Assembly: GCA_017447005.1 (NCBI GenBank)
Contig: JAFSOM010000227.1
Span: 1 to 33,735 of the forward strand
DNA length: 33,735 nucleotides
Origin: Oscillibacter sp.
GTDB taxonomy: Bacteria; Bacillota; Clostridia; Oscillospirales; Oscillospiraceae
Reading direction: 5' to 3'
Shown: one piece after another, positions 17,036-24,167 of the stretch
Layout: each line of letters starts with the position of its first letter
Numbering within the stretch: the first letter of the stretch is position 1
The notes under the pieces: generated by a model
The model's input: only the letters and a program-made list of their open reading frames with translations
The model's database searches: none
Told to the model about the DNA's origin: nothing
Translations under genes and position numbers: made by a program

Positions 17036-17611
17036 TTATTTTTTCGGTTTGTATTTGGCGTTTATTACGTCCCGGAGGCGGCGTTCGTACGCGTCGCGTT
17101 CGGCGTCCATTTTCATACATTGATAAACCCGCAACCACGGGACCGACAACACGTCGTCGTGATTGGTGATTCCCATTCGCCGGGCGTACCAATCGACGAG
17201 GCCGAACGGCCCGAAATCGAGGTCGTTTACCCCGGCGGCGACTTCGTCCTCGTCCGGGGTGTGTTCAATCCGTTTGAATAGGTCCCCGATACGTTCGAGT
17301 TCCCGCGTAACGAACGCGACGAACCCGAACACCCGGTCGCACCGTTCCCGGAGAATCCGGCGTTTATTCCGTCGGGACTTGAGGATTACCCGGGCGAGGG
17401 TGACGATTGAGTCCCCGTTGTTCATTCCGTCGATTTCCTGTAACGACAACAGTTCCCCGAACGTGAGGCCGTCGAGGGATTCCGGGACCGGACAACCGAA
17501 CAGGCGGCCCGGCCGGGGGCGACTGTTCAACCATTGCCGGGAATCCGGCGTCAACGCCTTTTCGATTCGGAGGATGTGTTCCGTCGTCGGTATGTGGTTT
17601 CGTCGTATCAT
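17036..17611 (-). CDS. tail assembly chaperone-like protein
   Basis: This is a 191-residue helical protein with CPVPESLDGLTFGELLSLQE, a basic patch (ILKSRRNKRRILRERCDR) and DFGPFGLVDWYARRMGITNH followed by VPWLRVYQCMKMDAERDA. A short domain ending in a W-Y-A-R-R-M-G helix pair is reminiscent of tail assembly chaperones, which precede tape measure genes. Here it sits 5 nt downstream of the large terminase and about 5 kb before the tape measure start. No frameshift partner was found. Confidence is moderate. Confidence 0.45.
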   Translation of the reverse strand: MIRRNHIPTTEHILRIEKALTPDSRQWLNSRPRPGRLFGCPVPESLDGLTFGELLSLQEIDGMNNGDSIVTLARVILKSRRNKRRILRERCDRVFGFVAFVTRELERIGDLFKRIEHTPDEDEVAAGVNDLDFGPFGLVDWYARRMGITNHDDVLSVPWLRVYQCMKMDAERDAYERRLRDVINAKYKPKK

Positions 17612-17615
17612 ATCG

Positions 17616-18950
17616 TTAATTGAGTTTGGAAACGTGGACCCGCGCCCCTCGGACTTGCGGCCGAACGTAATATATCATTCCCATATTGAGTCCGTCGAAA
17701 TAGTCCGGAGAACGGCCGAGGATGCGTTTTTGTTCCGCCTTTTCGATGAGGCGTTTTTTCGAGGTGTCGGCGTCGATGTCGTGGGCGACTAAACACGCCT
17801 CGACCTCCTCGGCGATTCGGTCCCGTTCCTCCGGGTCGTCGCAATCAATGTGTATTTGTCGGTTGTTTATGAGTTCCGCAAGTTTGAACGCGCACTCCGA
17901 TTTGAGGTTGTAATATACTTTCGGATTGAACGCCCGTTCGCCGCCGTGAAACTCGGTAATTCCTGTTAGGTACGACGAAAGGTAATCCCCGAGGCCGTCG
18001 GAGTCCGCGACGATTTGCGAACGGCCGACGCCGTATTCCCTCGCAAGGGTCCCGAGGGATTCCTCGATTTGCTTTGAATTCGCTTTGTCGAGTTTGATTC
18101 CCACGCGGACGACAAGACCGTTCCATTTCCACGCAATAAAGCGGTCCCGGCCGCGTGTCGCAAGGTCGGCCGAGAGGCGGCGTAACCCGGACGGTTTGAC
18201 CGGGTTTGTGAACATATCGAGGATTGCGTCGTAATCGACGAGGGAGTTAACGTTCCCCTCGTATTCCCACCAACCGGACAACAGGCGGAGCCGGGTTTGA
18301 CGGTTTTTGATTGACTCGAGGGTGTGGATGTAATCCGCCGACACAAACGGGTTGTCATATACGAGGGCCTGTACGAACGCGCAATCCTTGTCGAGGGTCC
18401 CGGCTTTGAACGGCTTGTAAAATTGCGTATAAAGCCAATTCTTTTTGGGGTTACAGGTGATTAACATTTTCGGCTCGAGGCCGTATTCGGTGTTGAGGTG
18501 TCGCCCGATTCGGGATTTCAACACCTCGAACGCAAGGTAATGAACCTCGCCGCCCTCCTCAATCCAACCTCCCGTGAATTCCTTTGACCCGAGGCGTTCA
18601 AACATTGGGTCCTTTTTCGGGTAAAACGTGAGGTCGATGAGGATTATTTCCGAACCGTTTTTGAACTTGATTCCGTCGTCGTTGAGGCGGTAATCCGTAA
18701 ACGCGTATGAATCCGCAACCTTTTTGAACGTGACGAGGACGGACTCGCGGGAGTCCTTGATATTGTTTCGGCCGACAAACCAACGTGTCCGGGGAAACGC
18801 CCAACAACACCGGAGTAACCAATCGCACCCCAACCACGATTTACCGCCTCCGGCCGCGCCGCCGTACGCAACGAACCGGATTGCGGGGTCGTTGAGGTAA
18901 TGGAACGCGAGGAGTTGTTTTGCGTTGTATTTCGGGGTTGCGGTTTCCAT
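17616..18950 (-). CDS. terL: terminase large subunit
   Basis: This is a 444-residue protein with all landmarks of a packaging motor. Walker A is GGAAGGGKS (30-38), the Walker B-like segment GGWIEEGGEV is at 127-136, and coupling motif TCNP is at 165-168. The nuclease domain has acidic residues at Asp262 (LSADLATRGRDR) and Asp316/Asp318 (VADSDGLGDYL). It cleaves concatemeric DNA and drives it into the procapsid. It lies 17 nt downstream of the small terminase gene. The length is typical. Confidence 0.93.
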   Translation of the reverse strand: METATPKYNAKQLLAFHYLNDPAIRFVAYGGAAGGGKSWLGCDWLLRCCWAFPRTRWFVGRNNIKDSRESVLVTFKKVADSYAFTDYRLNDDGIKFKNGSEIILIDLTFYPKKDPMFERLGSKEFTGGWIEEGGEVHYLAFEVLKSRIGRHLNTEYGLEPKMLITCNPKKNWLYTQFYKPFKAGTLDKDCAFVQALVYDNPFVSADYIHTLESIKNRQTRLRLLSGWWEYEGNVNSLVDYDAILDMFTNPVKPSGLRRLSADLATRGRDRFIAWKWNGLVVRVGIKLDKANSKQIEESLGTLAREYGVGRSQIVADSDGLGDYLSSYLTGITEFHGGERAFNPKVYYNLKSECAFKLAELINNRQIHIDCDDPEERDRIAEEVEACLVAHDIDADTSKKRLIEKAEQKRILGRSPDYFDGLNMGMIYYVRPQVRGARVHVSKLN

Positions 18951-18967
18951 TGGCCGGGCCTGTTGTG

Positions 18968-19624
18968 TTATTCGCCGTTTTCCTCTCGTTCGCGCCGTTC
19001 ACGTTCCGCGTCGATACGGGCGCAATATTCAACGATACCGGGAACGTCCGGAACGACGGACGAGAACCCGGTAAATACTTTCCCTCCGGAGGTAATGTCG
19101 ACCTTTGCGGTTTGCAATCCGAGGAGTTTGTCGCGGCGTTCCTCCCACGCCCGAATTTCCGCAAGGATGCGGACGTCGCCGATTTGGTTGTCCTCGACCG
19201 TCCCGGATTCCGAGGTCGTTTCGACCGGGGTAATCGGTTTGCCGAGTTTCGGGACGCCGAAATCGTTTATTTCGGTGTGGGTCTTGTGGACTTTCTTTGT
19301 CTTGCGGACTTTCTTTTTCTTGGATTCCTCGTATAACGCCCACAGTTCCGCGAGGACGTGTTCACATTCCGCGACGGCCTCGTCGATTGCCTCCTTTGTG
19401 GAACGCGCCGACTCGTCGGCCCAACGTTTGCGGCAAAGGTCCCAATCGCTTTTGATTGTCGCGACTGTTACCTTTTGCCCGGTTTCCTTTTCGACGAGGG
19501 GGATTATTTGCCGGAAAGACAGGCGGCGCAACTTGTATTTCGACACGACCGGGAGCCGCTCCTCCCGGAGGAAGAGGGCGGACTTGTTCCGTTTCGCTTT
19601 CGATGTGTTTTTTTGGGGGTCCAT
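18968..19624 (-). CDS. terS: terminase small subunit-like DNA-binding protein
   Basis: This is a 218-residue protein directly upstream of the large terminase. The N-terminal region contains a helix-turn-helix (LRRLSFRQIIPLVEKETGQK followed by VTVATIKSDW). A long helix (residues 70-100) and a Lys-rich segment follow, and the C-terminus is charged (ARIDAERERREREENGE). It should recognise the packaging site and hand DNA to the motor. It is the first gene after the operator-bearing promoter at 19652-19687, making it the head of the virion transcription unit. Confidence 0.75.
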   Translation of the reverse strand: MDPQKNTSKAKRNKSALFLREERLPVVSKYKLRRLSFRQIIPLVEKETGQKVTVATIKSDWDLCRKRWADESARSTKEAIDEAVAECEHVLAELWALYEESKKKKVRKTKKVHKTHTEINDFGVPKLGKPITPVETTSESGTVEDNQIGDVRILAEIRAWEERRDKLLGLQTAKVDITSGGKVFTGFSSVVPDVPGIVEYCARIDAERERREREENGE

Positions 19625-19651
19625 TGTTCAACCGTGTTTGGTGTTCAACCG

Positions 19652-19659
19652 CAAAGGTA
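19652..19659 (-). promoter_or_regulatory. late promoter -7 box before the small terminase
   Basis: The minus strand reads TACCTTTG, the canonical Bacteroidota -7 box, 28 nt before the terminase ATG. No TTTG is at the usual 19-21 bp spacing; the nearest is 27 bp away. The palindrome 19667-19687 lies in between. Confidence 0.6.
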
Positions 19660-19666
19660 CAAAAAA

Positions 19667-19687
19667 GGTGTGTACTTAATACACACC
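19667..19687. promoter_or_regulatory. palindromic operator TGTGTA-N5-TACACA, copy 2
   Basis: Perfect 8-bp arms GGTGTGTA / TACACACC with spacer CTTAA. The core TGTGTA-N5-TACACA is the same as at 8999-9015. It lies just upstream of the -7 box of the terminase promoter. The shared site implies that one regulator controls both virion transcription units. Confidence 0.65.
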
Positions 19688-19697
19688 AAATTACAAA

Positions 19698-20018
19698 TTA
19701 AAAATCGTCCGCGTTGTTGAAATCCTCCGGGTCCGGGATGTATGGTTCCTCGAGGCGTCGGAGGGATTCCTCGGCGGCGAGGCGGAACGCCCGGCGTTTG
19801 TGTCGGTTGGTTAACGCCTTGTAAGACAATAACATATCTTGGCACAATTGCGCGGTTTCGTGGATGTCGTGTTCCCGGGCGGCGTCCCACAATAAGCGGA
19901 GGCGGGCGATAAACGGGTCGTTTTCGGATGTCCTTTCGGGCGGCGGCGTTACCTGTATGAACCGGGAACGCGGCTCGATTCTTTTGTCGGGTTGCTGATT
20001 TGGGATTTTCTTTTTCAT
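19698..20018 (-). CDS. hypothetical protein, last gene of the early block
   Basis: This 106-residue protein of unknown function starts MKKKIPNQQPDKRIEPRSRF. It has a helical middle (PFIARLRLLWDAAREHDIHE) with basic patch NRHKRRAFRLAAEESLRRLE and an acidic tail (PDPEDFNNADDF). The gene lies 6 nt after the VRR-NUC gene and just before the late promoter. It could be an early-late boundary regulator, but nothing in it proves that. Confidence 0.6.
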   Translation of the reverse strand: MKKKIPNQQPDKRIEPRSRFIQVTPPPERTSENDPFIARLRLLWDAAREHDIHETAQLCQDMLLSYKALTNRHKRRAFRLAAEESLRRLEEPYIPDPEDFNNADDF

Positions 20019-20024
20019 TGTGAT

Positions 20025-20603
20025 TTACGGGAATAAATAATTCGATACCGTGATTTTGAATTCCTCGAGGTCGCGGCAAACAACGTATTTATTGCCGTTG
20101 TCCTCGGCGACCTGTTCCCATTGGATTTGTTTGTCGGATTGGCCGGAACCCTTGCGGTGTGTTTTCATTTCGATACAAAGGGAATGGAATTCGCCCCGGC
20201 CGACGAGGAGGATTAAATCGGCGACTCCGGCGGTGAGGCCCTCGCGCTTGAGGATTGCGCCCGTCCGGGCGTTTCTCCGGGCGGCGTTCGGGACCGCGAT
20301 TAACAACGGGGCGATTGCCGGGAACGAGGACCGGAACCACGCGACACAAAGTTGTTGTAATTGGGATTCCTCGTGTCCGGGTTTCTTGCGGTCTTTTTCC
20401 TCCTCGGTCCACAGGGACGCGGCCGCCTTTGTCCGGCGGGTGCGTTTGTTCTTGAGGAATTCGTCGACGATGTCGGCCGGGGATTGTTTCGGGCCGAATA
20501 CGCGGTCAACGATACGGCGGGCCTCCTCGTCCTTTTCGGCGAGAATCTTGTTTAATTCCTCGACCGTGATTGTGTCGATTCGGGGTGAACTGTTGTGTTT
20601 CAT
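20025..20603 (-). CDS. VRR-NUC domain nuclease
   Basis: This is a 192-residue protein. Residues 105-180 form a VRR-NUC (PD-(D/E)xK) core: AVPNAARRN (103-111), GAILKREGLTAGVADLILLV (115-134, Asp129), then CIEMKTHRKGSGQSDKQ (143-159) with Glu145 and Lys147 as the ExK pair. The N-terminal 100 residues are charged helices. Family members cut branched or structured DNA, so a role in replication-intermediate or packaging-substrate processing is likely. Its ATG overlaps the stop of the upstream 41-residue gene (ATGA). Confidence 0.85.
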   Translation of the reverse strand: MKHNSSPRIDTITVEELNKILAEKDEEARRIVDRVFGPKQSPADIVDEFLKNKRTRRTKAAASLWTEEEKDRKKPGHEESQLQQLCVAWFRSSFPAIAPLLIAVPNAARRNARTGAILKREGLTAGVADLILLVGRGEFHSLCIEMKTHRKGSGQSDKQIQWEQVAEDNGNKYVVCRDLEEFKITVSNYLFP

Positions 20604-20725
20604 TTCTTGCGTTTGCGTTTGGGTTCCAATACCGCGAGGGCCTTTGCCGTAACGACGGGGTCCGGCGTTTCCCCGGTTATCGTCTTAATCGCGTGGACGA
20701 GTTGGGCGAGTTTCTTAATAGTCAT
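20600..20725 (-). CDS. 41-residue basic microprotein
   Basis: A short frame (MTIKKLAQLVHAIKTITGET, ending EPKRKRKK) fills the gap between methyltransferase and nuclease genes. It overlaps both by 4 nt (ATGA at each junction), a strong sign of a real coupled gene. The C-terminal Lys/Arg run suggests nucleic-acid contact. The function is unknown. Confidence 0.65.
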   Translation of the reverse strand: MTIKKLAQLVHAIKTITGETPDPVVTAKALAVLEPKRKRKK

Positions 20726-21378
20726 AATTCAAACAAATTCAATTGTTGTGTTTGATTCCCGGCGGCGTCAACAGTAATTCCGCGACACGTCCGGTTGAAC
20801 CATTCGTTCGACGCGGCGAAATACTCCGGGTCGATTTCCGTTCCGACGAAATCCAACCCCGCGAAATACGCGGCAATCCTTGAGGCCCCGGAACCGAGGT
20901 GAGAGTCGAATATCCGTGCCCCCCCCGTCGTATAATTCGCAAAAATCCACGAATACAATTCAACGGGTTTTTGCGTCGGGTGAATCTTTCCGCCCTCGAC
21001 GGGAGTTGTCGTCCGGAACCGGAAAACGCGGATTTTCCGATGAATGGAACACCACGCGAATTCGGCCTCGGAAAACGACCGTCCGTAATTCATTTTGTCC
21101 CAAACAATCCAATCCTCGGAACGGGGCAAATCAAAGTAATTCCCGCCCCAAATGATTTGTTCCCGGGACACGCGGAACAGTTCCGCGAAATACTCCGGGC
21201 CGGGGACTCCGGCGTCCCAATCTTTGCCCCGTGTGTATTTTCGCGTCGTGCTGATTCCCATTGCTATACGTCCGGCGTCGATTCCATACGGCGGGTCAAC
21301 GACGGCGAGGCCGAAATAATTGTCCGGGAGTGTACGCATATACTCGAGGCAATCGACGTTGTAGACCTCGGAAATCAT
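20722..21378 (-). CDS. DNA methyltransferase, beta class (N4-cytosine or N6-adenine)
   Basis: The start at 21378 (MISEVYNVDCLEYMRTLPDN) gives 218 residues and a 4-nt ATGA overlap with the upstream gene; longer in-frame starts would run through that gene. Motif order is catalytic DPPYG (28-32) first, then HPTQKP (133-138) and SAM-binding DSHLGSGASRIAA (158-170), ending VGTEIDPEYF. This is the beta order of amino-methyltransferases. It probably protects phage DNA from host restriction; no cognate restriction enzyme is present. A run of 8 G lies inside the gene (20919-20926) and could be prone to slippage. Confidence 0.88.
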   Translation of the reverse strand: MISEVYNVDCLEYMRTLPDNYFGLAVVDPPYGIDAGRIAMGISTTRKYTRGKDWDAGVPGPEYFAELFRVSREQIIWGGNYFDLPRSEDWIVWDKMNYGRSFSEAEFAWCSIHRKIRVFRFRTTTPVEGGKIHPTQKPVELYSWIFANYTTGGARIFDSHLGSGASRIAAYFAGLDFVGTEIDPEYFAASNEWFNRTCRGITVDAAGNQTQQLNLFEL

Positions 21379-21611
21379 ATCGACCGAATGAGGATAAGCG
21401 GGACGAAATACTCGTCGGACGATTCGTCGCCCGTTGGGAACGCGTGTTTCCGGAGGGCGGGGGTCAACTCCTCCTCGCCGTACCGGATGTTTTGCCAACC
21501 AACCGAACGCGACACGTGGAGTTTGTACTCCGGTGTTGCAACGAGGACCGGGAGGTCCAATTCGGACGGGGTTAATCCCTGTAAGAATTTTAATAAATCT
21601 TTGCCTTTCAT
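21375..21611 (-). CDS. hypothetical small protein
   Basis: This 78-residue protein starts MKGKDLLKFLQGLTPSELDL and continues PVLVATPEYKLHVSRSVGWQ, ending SSDEYFVPLILIRSI. A helix followed by beta strands could form a small phage-typical alpha/beta fold. It overlaps its neighbours by 4 nt on both sides. The function is unknown. Confidence 0.6.
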   Translation of the reverse strand: MKGKDLLKFLQGLTPSELDLPVLVATPEYKLHVSRSVGWQNIRYGEEELTPALRKHAFPTGDESSDEYFVPLILIRSI

Positions 21612-21835
21612 TGTTTCGTTTCATTTAGTTTGTTACACAGGGCGACGACCTTTTCGAGGCGGCGCGTGTTGTGTTCGAGGTGTCGGGGTGAATTCGGGTT
21701 CTCGGTGTGCTTTGTGTTGTATTTAATCCGGTCGCGGATTCGCTTTGACAACGCGCCGAGTCCGGCGCAAAGGGTTTCAATTTCCCCGGCGGTGAATTCG
21801 AGTTCATAAACGGGGGGGGGTAACTGTTCGTTCAT
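21608..21835 (-). CDS. hypothetical small helical protein
   Basis: This 75-residue protein starts MNEQLPPPVYELEFTAGEIE and is helical thereafter, with a basic middle (LSKRIRDRIKYNTKHTENP). The PPP stretch is encoded by a run of 9 G/C bases (21812-21820) close to the start, a possible slippage site that would switch the whole protein on or off. The function is unknown. Confidence 0.55.
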   Translation of the reverse strand: MNEQLPPPVYELEFTAGEIETLCAGLGALSKRIRDRIKYNTKHTENPNSPRHLEHNTRRLEKVVALCNKLNETKQ

Positions 21836-21837
21836 TG

Positions 21838-21987
21838 CTATTTGCGTTTACCTGTTTTGAATTTATGTTCGTCGCAACAATCCTCCGGGGATGTAATCCG
21901 GGCGTGTCGGAGGCAACCGAGAACGTCCCCGGAGTCGTTATACCGGACGACCGCCCGGCAATTGTCGCAACGCCTGTTGTCTTTCAT
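21838..21987 (-). CDS. small zinc-binding protein
   Basis: The frame from ATG 21987 gives 49 residues (MKDNRRCDNCRAVVRYN). Cysteines occur as CDNC near the N-terminus, then GCLRHARI and EDCCDEH, enough for a compact zinc site. Its start overlaps the stop of the membrane-protein gene (ATGA). Tiny Cys-rich phage proteins include transcription activators such as P2 Ogr, but no specific resemblance was established. Confidence 0.55.
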   Translation of the reverse strand: MKDNRRCDNCRAVVRYNDSGDVLGCLRHARITSPEDCCDEHKFKTGKRK

Positions 21988-22163
21988 TTGTCGGAATCGT
22001 TTTCGATGTCCTCCCGGCGGCGGCCGAGGAAATAATCGTCGTCGGTATCGTCGGGGTTGCCGTACTTTTCCGCCCATAACACGGCGGCGACATATACAAA
22101 CGCGCCGAGAAAAACAACGGCGACGAGGAACAGGATAACAAGAATTACGGATATTGCTTTCAT
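21984..22163 (-). CDS. small single-pass membrane protein
   Basis: A 59-residue frame starts at 22163 (MKAISVILVILFLVAVVFLG followed by AFVYVAAVLW), giving one strong membrane helix. An acidic cytoplasmic-type tail follows (NPDDTDDDYFLGRRREDIEN). Both ends overlap neighbours by 4 nt (ATGA), supporting that it is real. It could be a membrane anchor or small inhibitor; nothing identifies the role. Confidence 0.6.
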   Translation of the reverse strand: MKAISVILVILFLVAVVFLGAFVYVAAVLWAEKYGNPDDTDDDYFLGRRREDIENDSDK

Positions 22164-22426
22164 AATAACTCGATGTCTATTATTTGACCTTTCGGGAGTT
22201 TGGGAATCGAGATAACGAAACGTTCGCCGTCCCTTTCGGGAAAATACGCGTACGTTCCGAGGAGGAGGAACTTTCCGGGTTTGGTTTCGACCGATAACTT
22301 TAATTCGGATTTGTGCATAACGACCCGGTCGCGGGCAATATCAATCGCCCGTTGCATTGTCGTAACGAGTGTTGACTCGCGGCGGCCCTGTTCGGAGAAC
22401 TTGAAATTGTGGCGGGTTGGTTCCAT
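22160..22426 (-). CDS. hypothetical protein
   Basis: The start at 22426 (MEPTRHNFKFSEQGRREST) gives 88 residues and clears the upstream gene's stop by 8 nt. A helix (LVTTMQRAIDIARDRVVMHK) is followed by beta strands (ELKLSVETKPGKFLLLGTYA), with LPKGQIIDIELL at the end. The function is not recognised. Confidence 0.55.
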   Translation of the reverse strand: MEPTRHNFKFSEQGRRESTLVTTMQRAIDIARDRVVMHKSELKLSVETKPGKFLLLGTYAYFPERDGERFVISIPKLPKGQIIDIELL

Positions 22427-22434
22427 ACGGCGGG

Positions 22435-22860
22435 TTACGCAAAACATTTCTCGATACGGACAACGACGCGGTGAATGTTGACCGATATATCGCCCGTAAC
22501 GGTCCAAACCTCGTTGAGGGTTTCAACCTTGCGGGCGGCCGCCTGTATGATGAGGAATTCGCAAAGTTGGCGGGAGAAAACGTAATTCATTGACGACCCG
22601 CCGTTGTTGGAAATCGGGAATTTCCCGGACTCCTCAAATACGAGGTAAACCTCGCCCGTGAGGTTATTTAATACCGGGGTGCAATGTTTGAGGGCCTTTT
22701 TCTCGATGAGGGCCGCGATTGCGCCGTTGACGCGGACGTAATAATCCGAGGATTTGAGGTTAACCTTGATTTGAATTTGATTGTCGGCGAGTTTGCCGAT
22801 ACGGGTTGCGCGGTCGGCGGACGCCTCCGGCATTGAGAACAGGTCAAAATTTGTTTCCAT
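22435..22860 (-). CDS. hypothetical early protein
   Basis: The start at 22860 (METNFDLFSMPEASADRATR) gives 141 residues; a longer frame would overlap the next gene upstream. Beta strands IQIKVNLKSSDYYVRVNGAI and helix AALIEKKALKHC are followed by EVYLVFEESGKFPIS and a C-terminal strand SVNIHRVVVRIEKCFA. It sits just after a winged-helix gene and the replication initiator, so a replication accessory role is possible. Confidence 0.5.
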   Translation of the reverse strand: METNFDLFSMPEASADRATRIGKLADNQIQIKVNLKSSDYYVRVNGAIAALIEKKALKHCTPVLNNLTGEVYLVFEESGKFPISNNGGSSMNYVFSRQLCEFLIIQAAARKVETLNEVWTVTGDISVNIHRVVVRIEKCFA

Positions 22861-22874
22861 TGTGTTGTGAGGTT

Positions 22875-23162
22875 TTAATTGGTGAATAATGATTGTTGTT
22901 CGGGTTGAGGTTCCAGGGATTCCGGAGGGGCCGCCGGGACGTCGATAATTTCGAGGTATCGGTCGTTTATTGTCGGCCCCGTCCGGATGTAACCGCCGGA
23001 TTCCAATTCCTTGACGGTTTCCCGGGCCTCCTCGCGCGTTATCGTACCGAGGTGGCGGGATAACTCGACTCCGAGGCAAAAGTCCGGGAAACGGCGTTTC
23101 TCGCGTTTTTCCGTCCGGATTCGGAGGAGGATGTCGTAAACCTGTTTTTGCGCGGGTGTCAT
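22875..23162 (-). CDS. winged-helix-like DNA-binding protein
   Basis: This 95-residue protein starts MTPAQKQVYDILLRIRTEKR, like the opening of LexA or MarR-type winged helices. It continues with ELSRHLGTITREEARETVKE and a wing (LESGGYIRTG). The gene overlaps the initiator gene by 4 nt, so the two are co-translated. It may be a regulator or a helicase-loader-like partner; the DNA-binding fold is inferred from the pattern. It ends PEQQSLFTN. Confidence 0.6.
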   Translation of the reverse strand: MTPAQKQVYDILLRIRTEKREKRRFPDFCLGVELSRHLGTITREEARETVKELESGGYIRTGPTINDRYLEIIDVPAAPPESLEPQPEQQSLFTN

Positions 23163-24160
23163 TTCTTGCGGGGGAATTGGTGGTTATCAAAATACAATTT
23201 GTAATTCTCCGGGAGTCCGAGTGACCGGATAACAGTTTCCCCGGCGACGGAATGGAAATAATCGACGCAAGGGGTCGGGACATATAGAACGAACATTCGC
23301 GGCCCTTGCTGATTCATTGCGTCGGACGTTGTGCAAACACAACCGACGGAATCCCGGAGAATCCATTTGTCCGCGTTGGGATTGCCGGATTCCGTGAGGG
23401 CCTTGTAAATCCTTTCGACGAGCCATAATTCGTTGTTACCGCAAGTTTGAAACTCGTTGTCGAGTGTATATCCGTCGGCGGCCGCGAGGCGTTGCGCCGG
23501 GGTCCACCAAACAACGCCACCCTTTCCGGTCCAACGTTTGCGTTCATTCGCCGCGATAAACTGTTTAACCTGTTTCCCGGGATGTAAGGCGTTCGCAAAG
23601 AAAAAGACCTTGTAAAACGCCCTTTCCTCGGCGACGCGGTCCTCGGTCGAAAGGTCCGCAAGCGAAAAACCCGCCTCGCGCGATTTATTTTTTAGAGAAA
23701 TATCTTGTTGTTGTTCTTTTTTCGAGGATATATTCTCTCCATTATTACCGTTCTTTCTTTCTTTCCATTCTCCAAGTGTTGTTATTTGATTGTTATTTGA
23801 TTGTTGATTGTTTGTTATTTGATTGTTATTTGATTGTTGGTCGGCGTCCTCGTCGATTTGGTAATCGTCGAAATTACAAACACTTATGATTGTATATTTG
23901 TTTGTTGATTTTCTGACAATTTCTCCGGTGCGCTCGAGCCGCGTTAAACACGTCCTCACCTGTTGGGTTGTTAACCCGGTCGCCCGGACGAGTGCGTCAA
24001 CACTTGTCGGGAATTCACCCCGGCGGATATTGACGCATTGCCAAACGTGGTCCTTATGCGAGGCCGATAACAGGATGTAAATAAAGATTTGCACCATTTC
24101 CGGCCTCGAGAACCATTGCCAATTGAGGAACCGACGATATAATTTGACCCAACCGTCCAT
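23159..24160 (-). CDS. replication initiator (O-like) carrying origin iterons
   Basis: This is a 333-residue protein. Residues 1-100 form a replisome-organiser type winged helix: MDGWVKLYRRFLNWQWFSRP, FIYILLSASHKDHVWQC and TGLTTQQVRTCLTRLERTGE. Residues 108-150 are low complexity (QQSNNNQITNNQQSNNNQIT) and are encoded by 11-bp tandem DNA repeats at 23781-23835. The C-terminal 150 residues are an alpha/beta domain with aromatic patches. As with lambda O, the protein probably binds iterons inside its own gene and loads a helicase. No helicase gene is seen in the window, so a host helicase may be recruited. Confidence 0.75.
   Translation of the reverse strand: MDGWVKLYRRFLNWQWFSRPEMVQIFIYILLSASHKDHVWQCVNIRRGEFPTSVDALVRATGLTTQQVRTCLTRLERTGEIVRKSTNKYTIISVCNFDDYQIDEDADQQSNNNQITNNQQSNNNQITTLGEWKERKNGNNGENISSKKEQQQDISLKNKSREAGFSLADLSTEDRVAEERAFYKVFFFANALHPGKQVKQFIAANERKRWTGKGGVVWWTPAQRLAAADGYTLDNEFQTCGNNELWLVERIYKALTESGNPNADKWILRDSVGCVCTTSDAMNQQGPRMFVLYVPTPCVDYFHSVAGETVIRSLGLPENYKLYFDNHQFPRKK
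23781..23835 (+). repeat. five 11-bp iterons, candidate replication origin
   Basis: Unit GTTATTTGATT occurs twice, then variant GTTGATTGTTT, then the unit twice more, all directly adjacent. The block is AT-rich in an otherwise GC-rich region. It is flanked on the left (about 23680-23760) by another AT-rich stretch that could unwind. It lies within the initiator gene. Confidence 0.75.
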
Positions 24161-24167
24161 AATTCGT

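Noticed and set aside
23781..23835. CRISPR array
   Set aside because: Units are only 11 bp and directly adjacent without spacers. They are iterons in a coding sequence.
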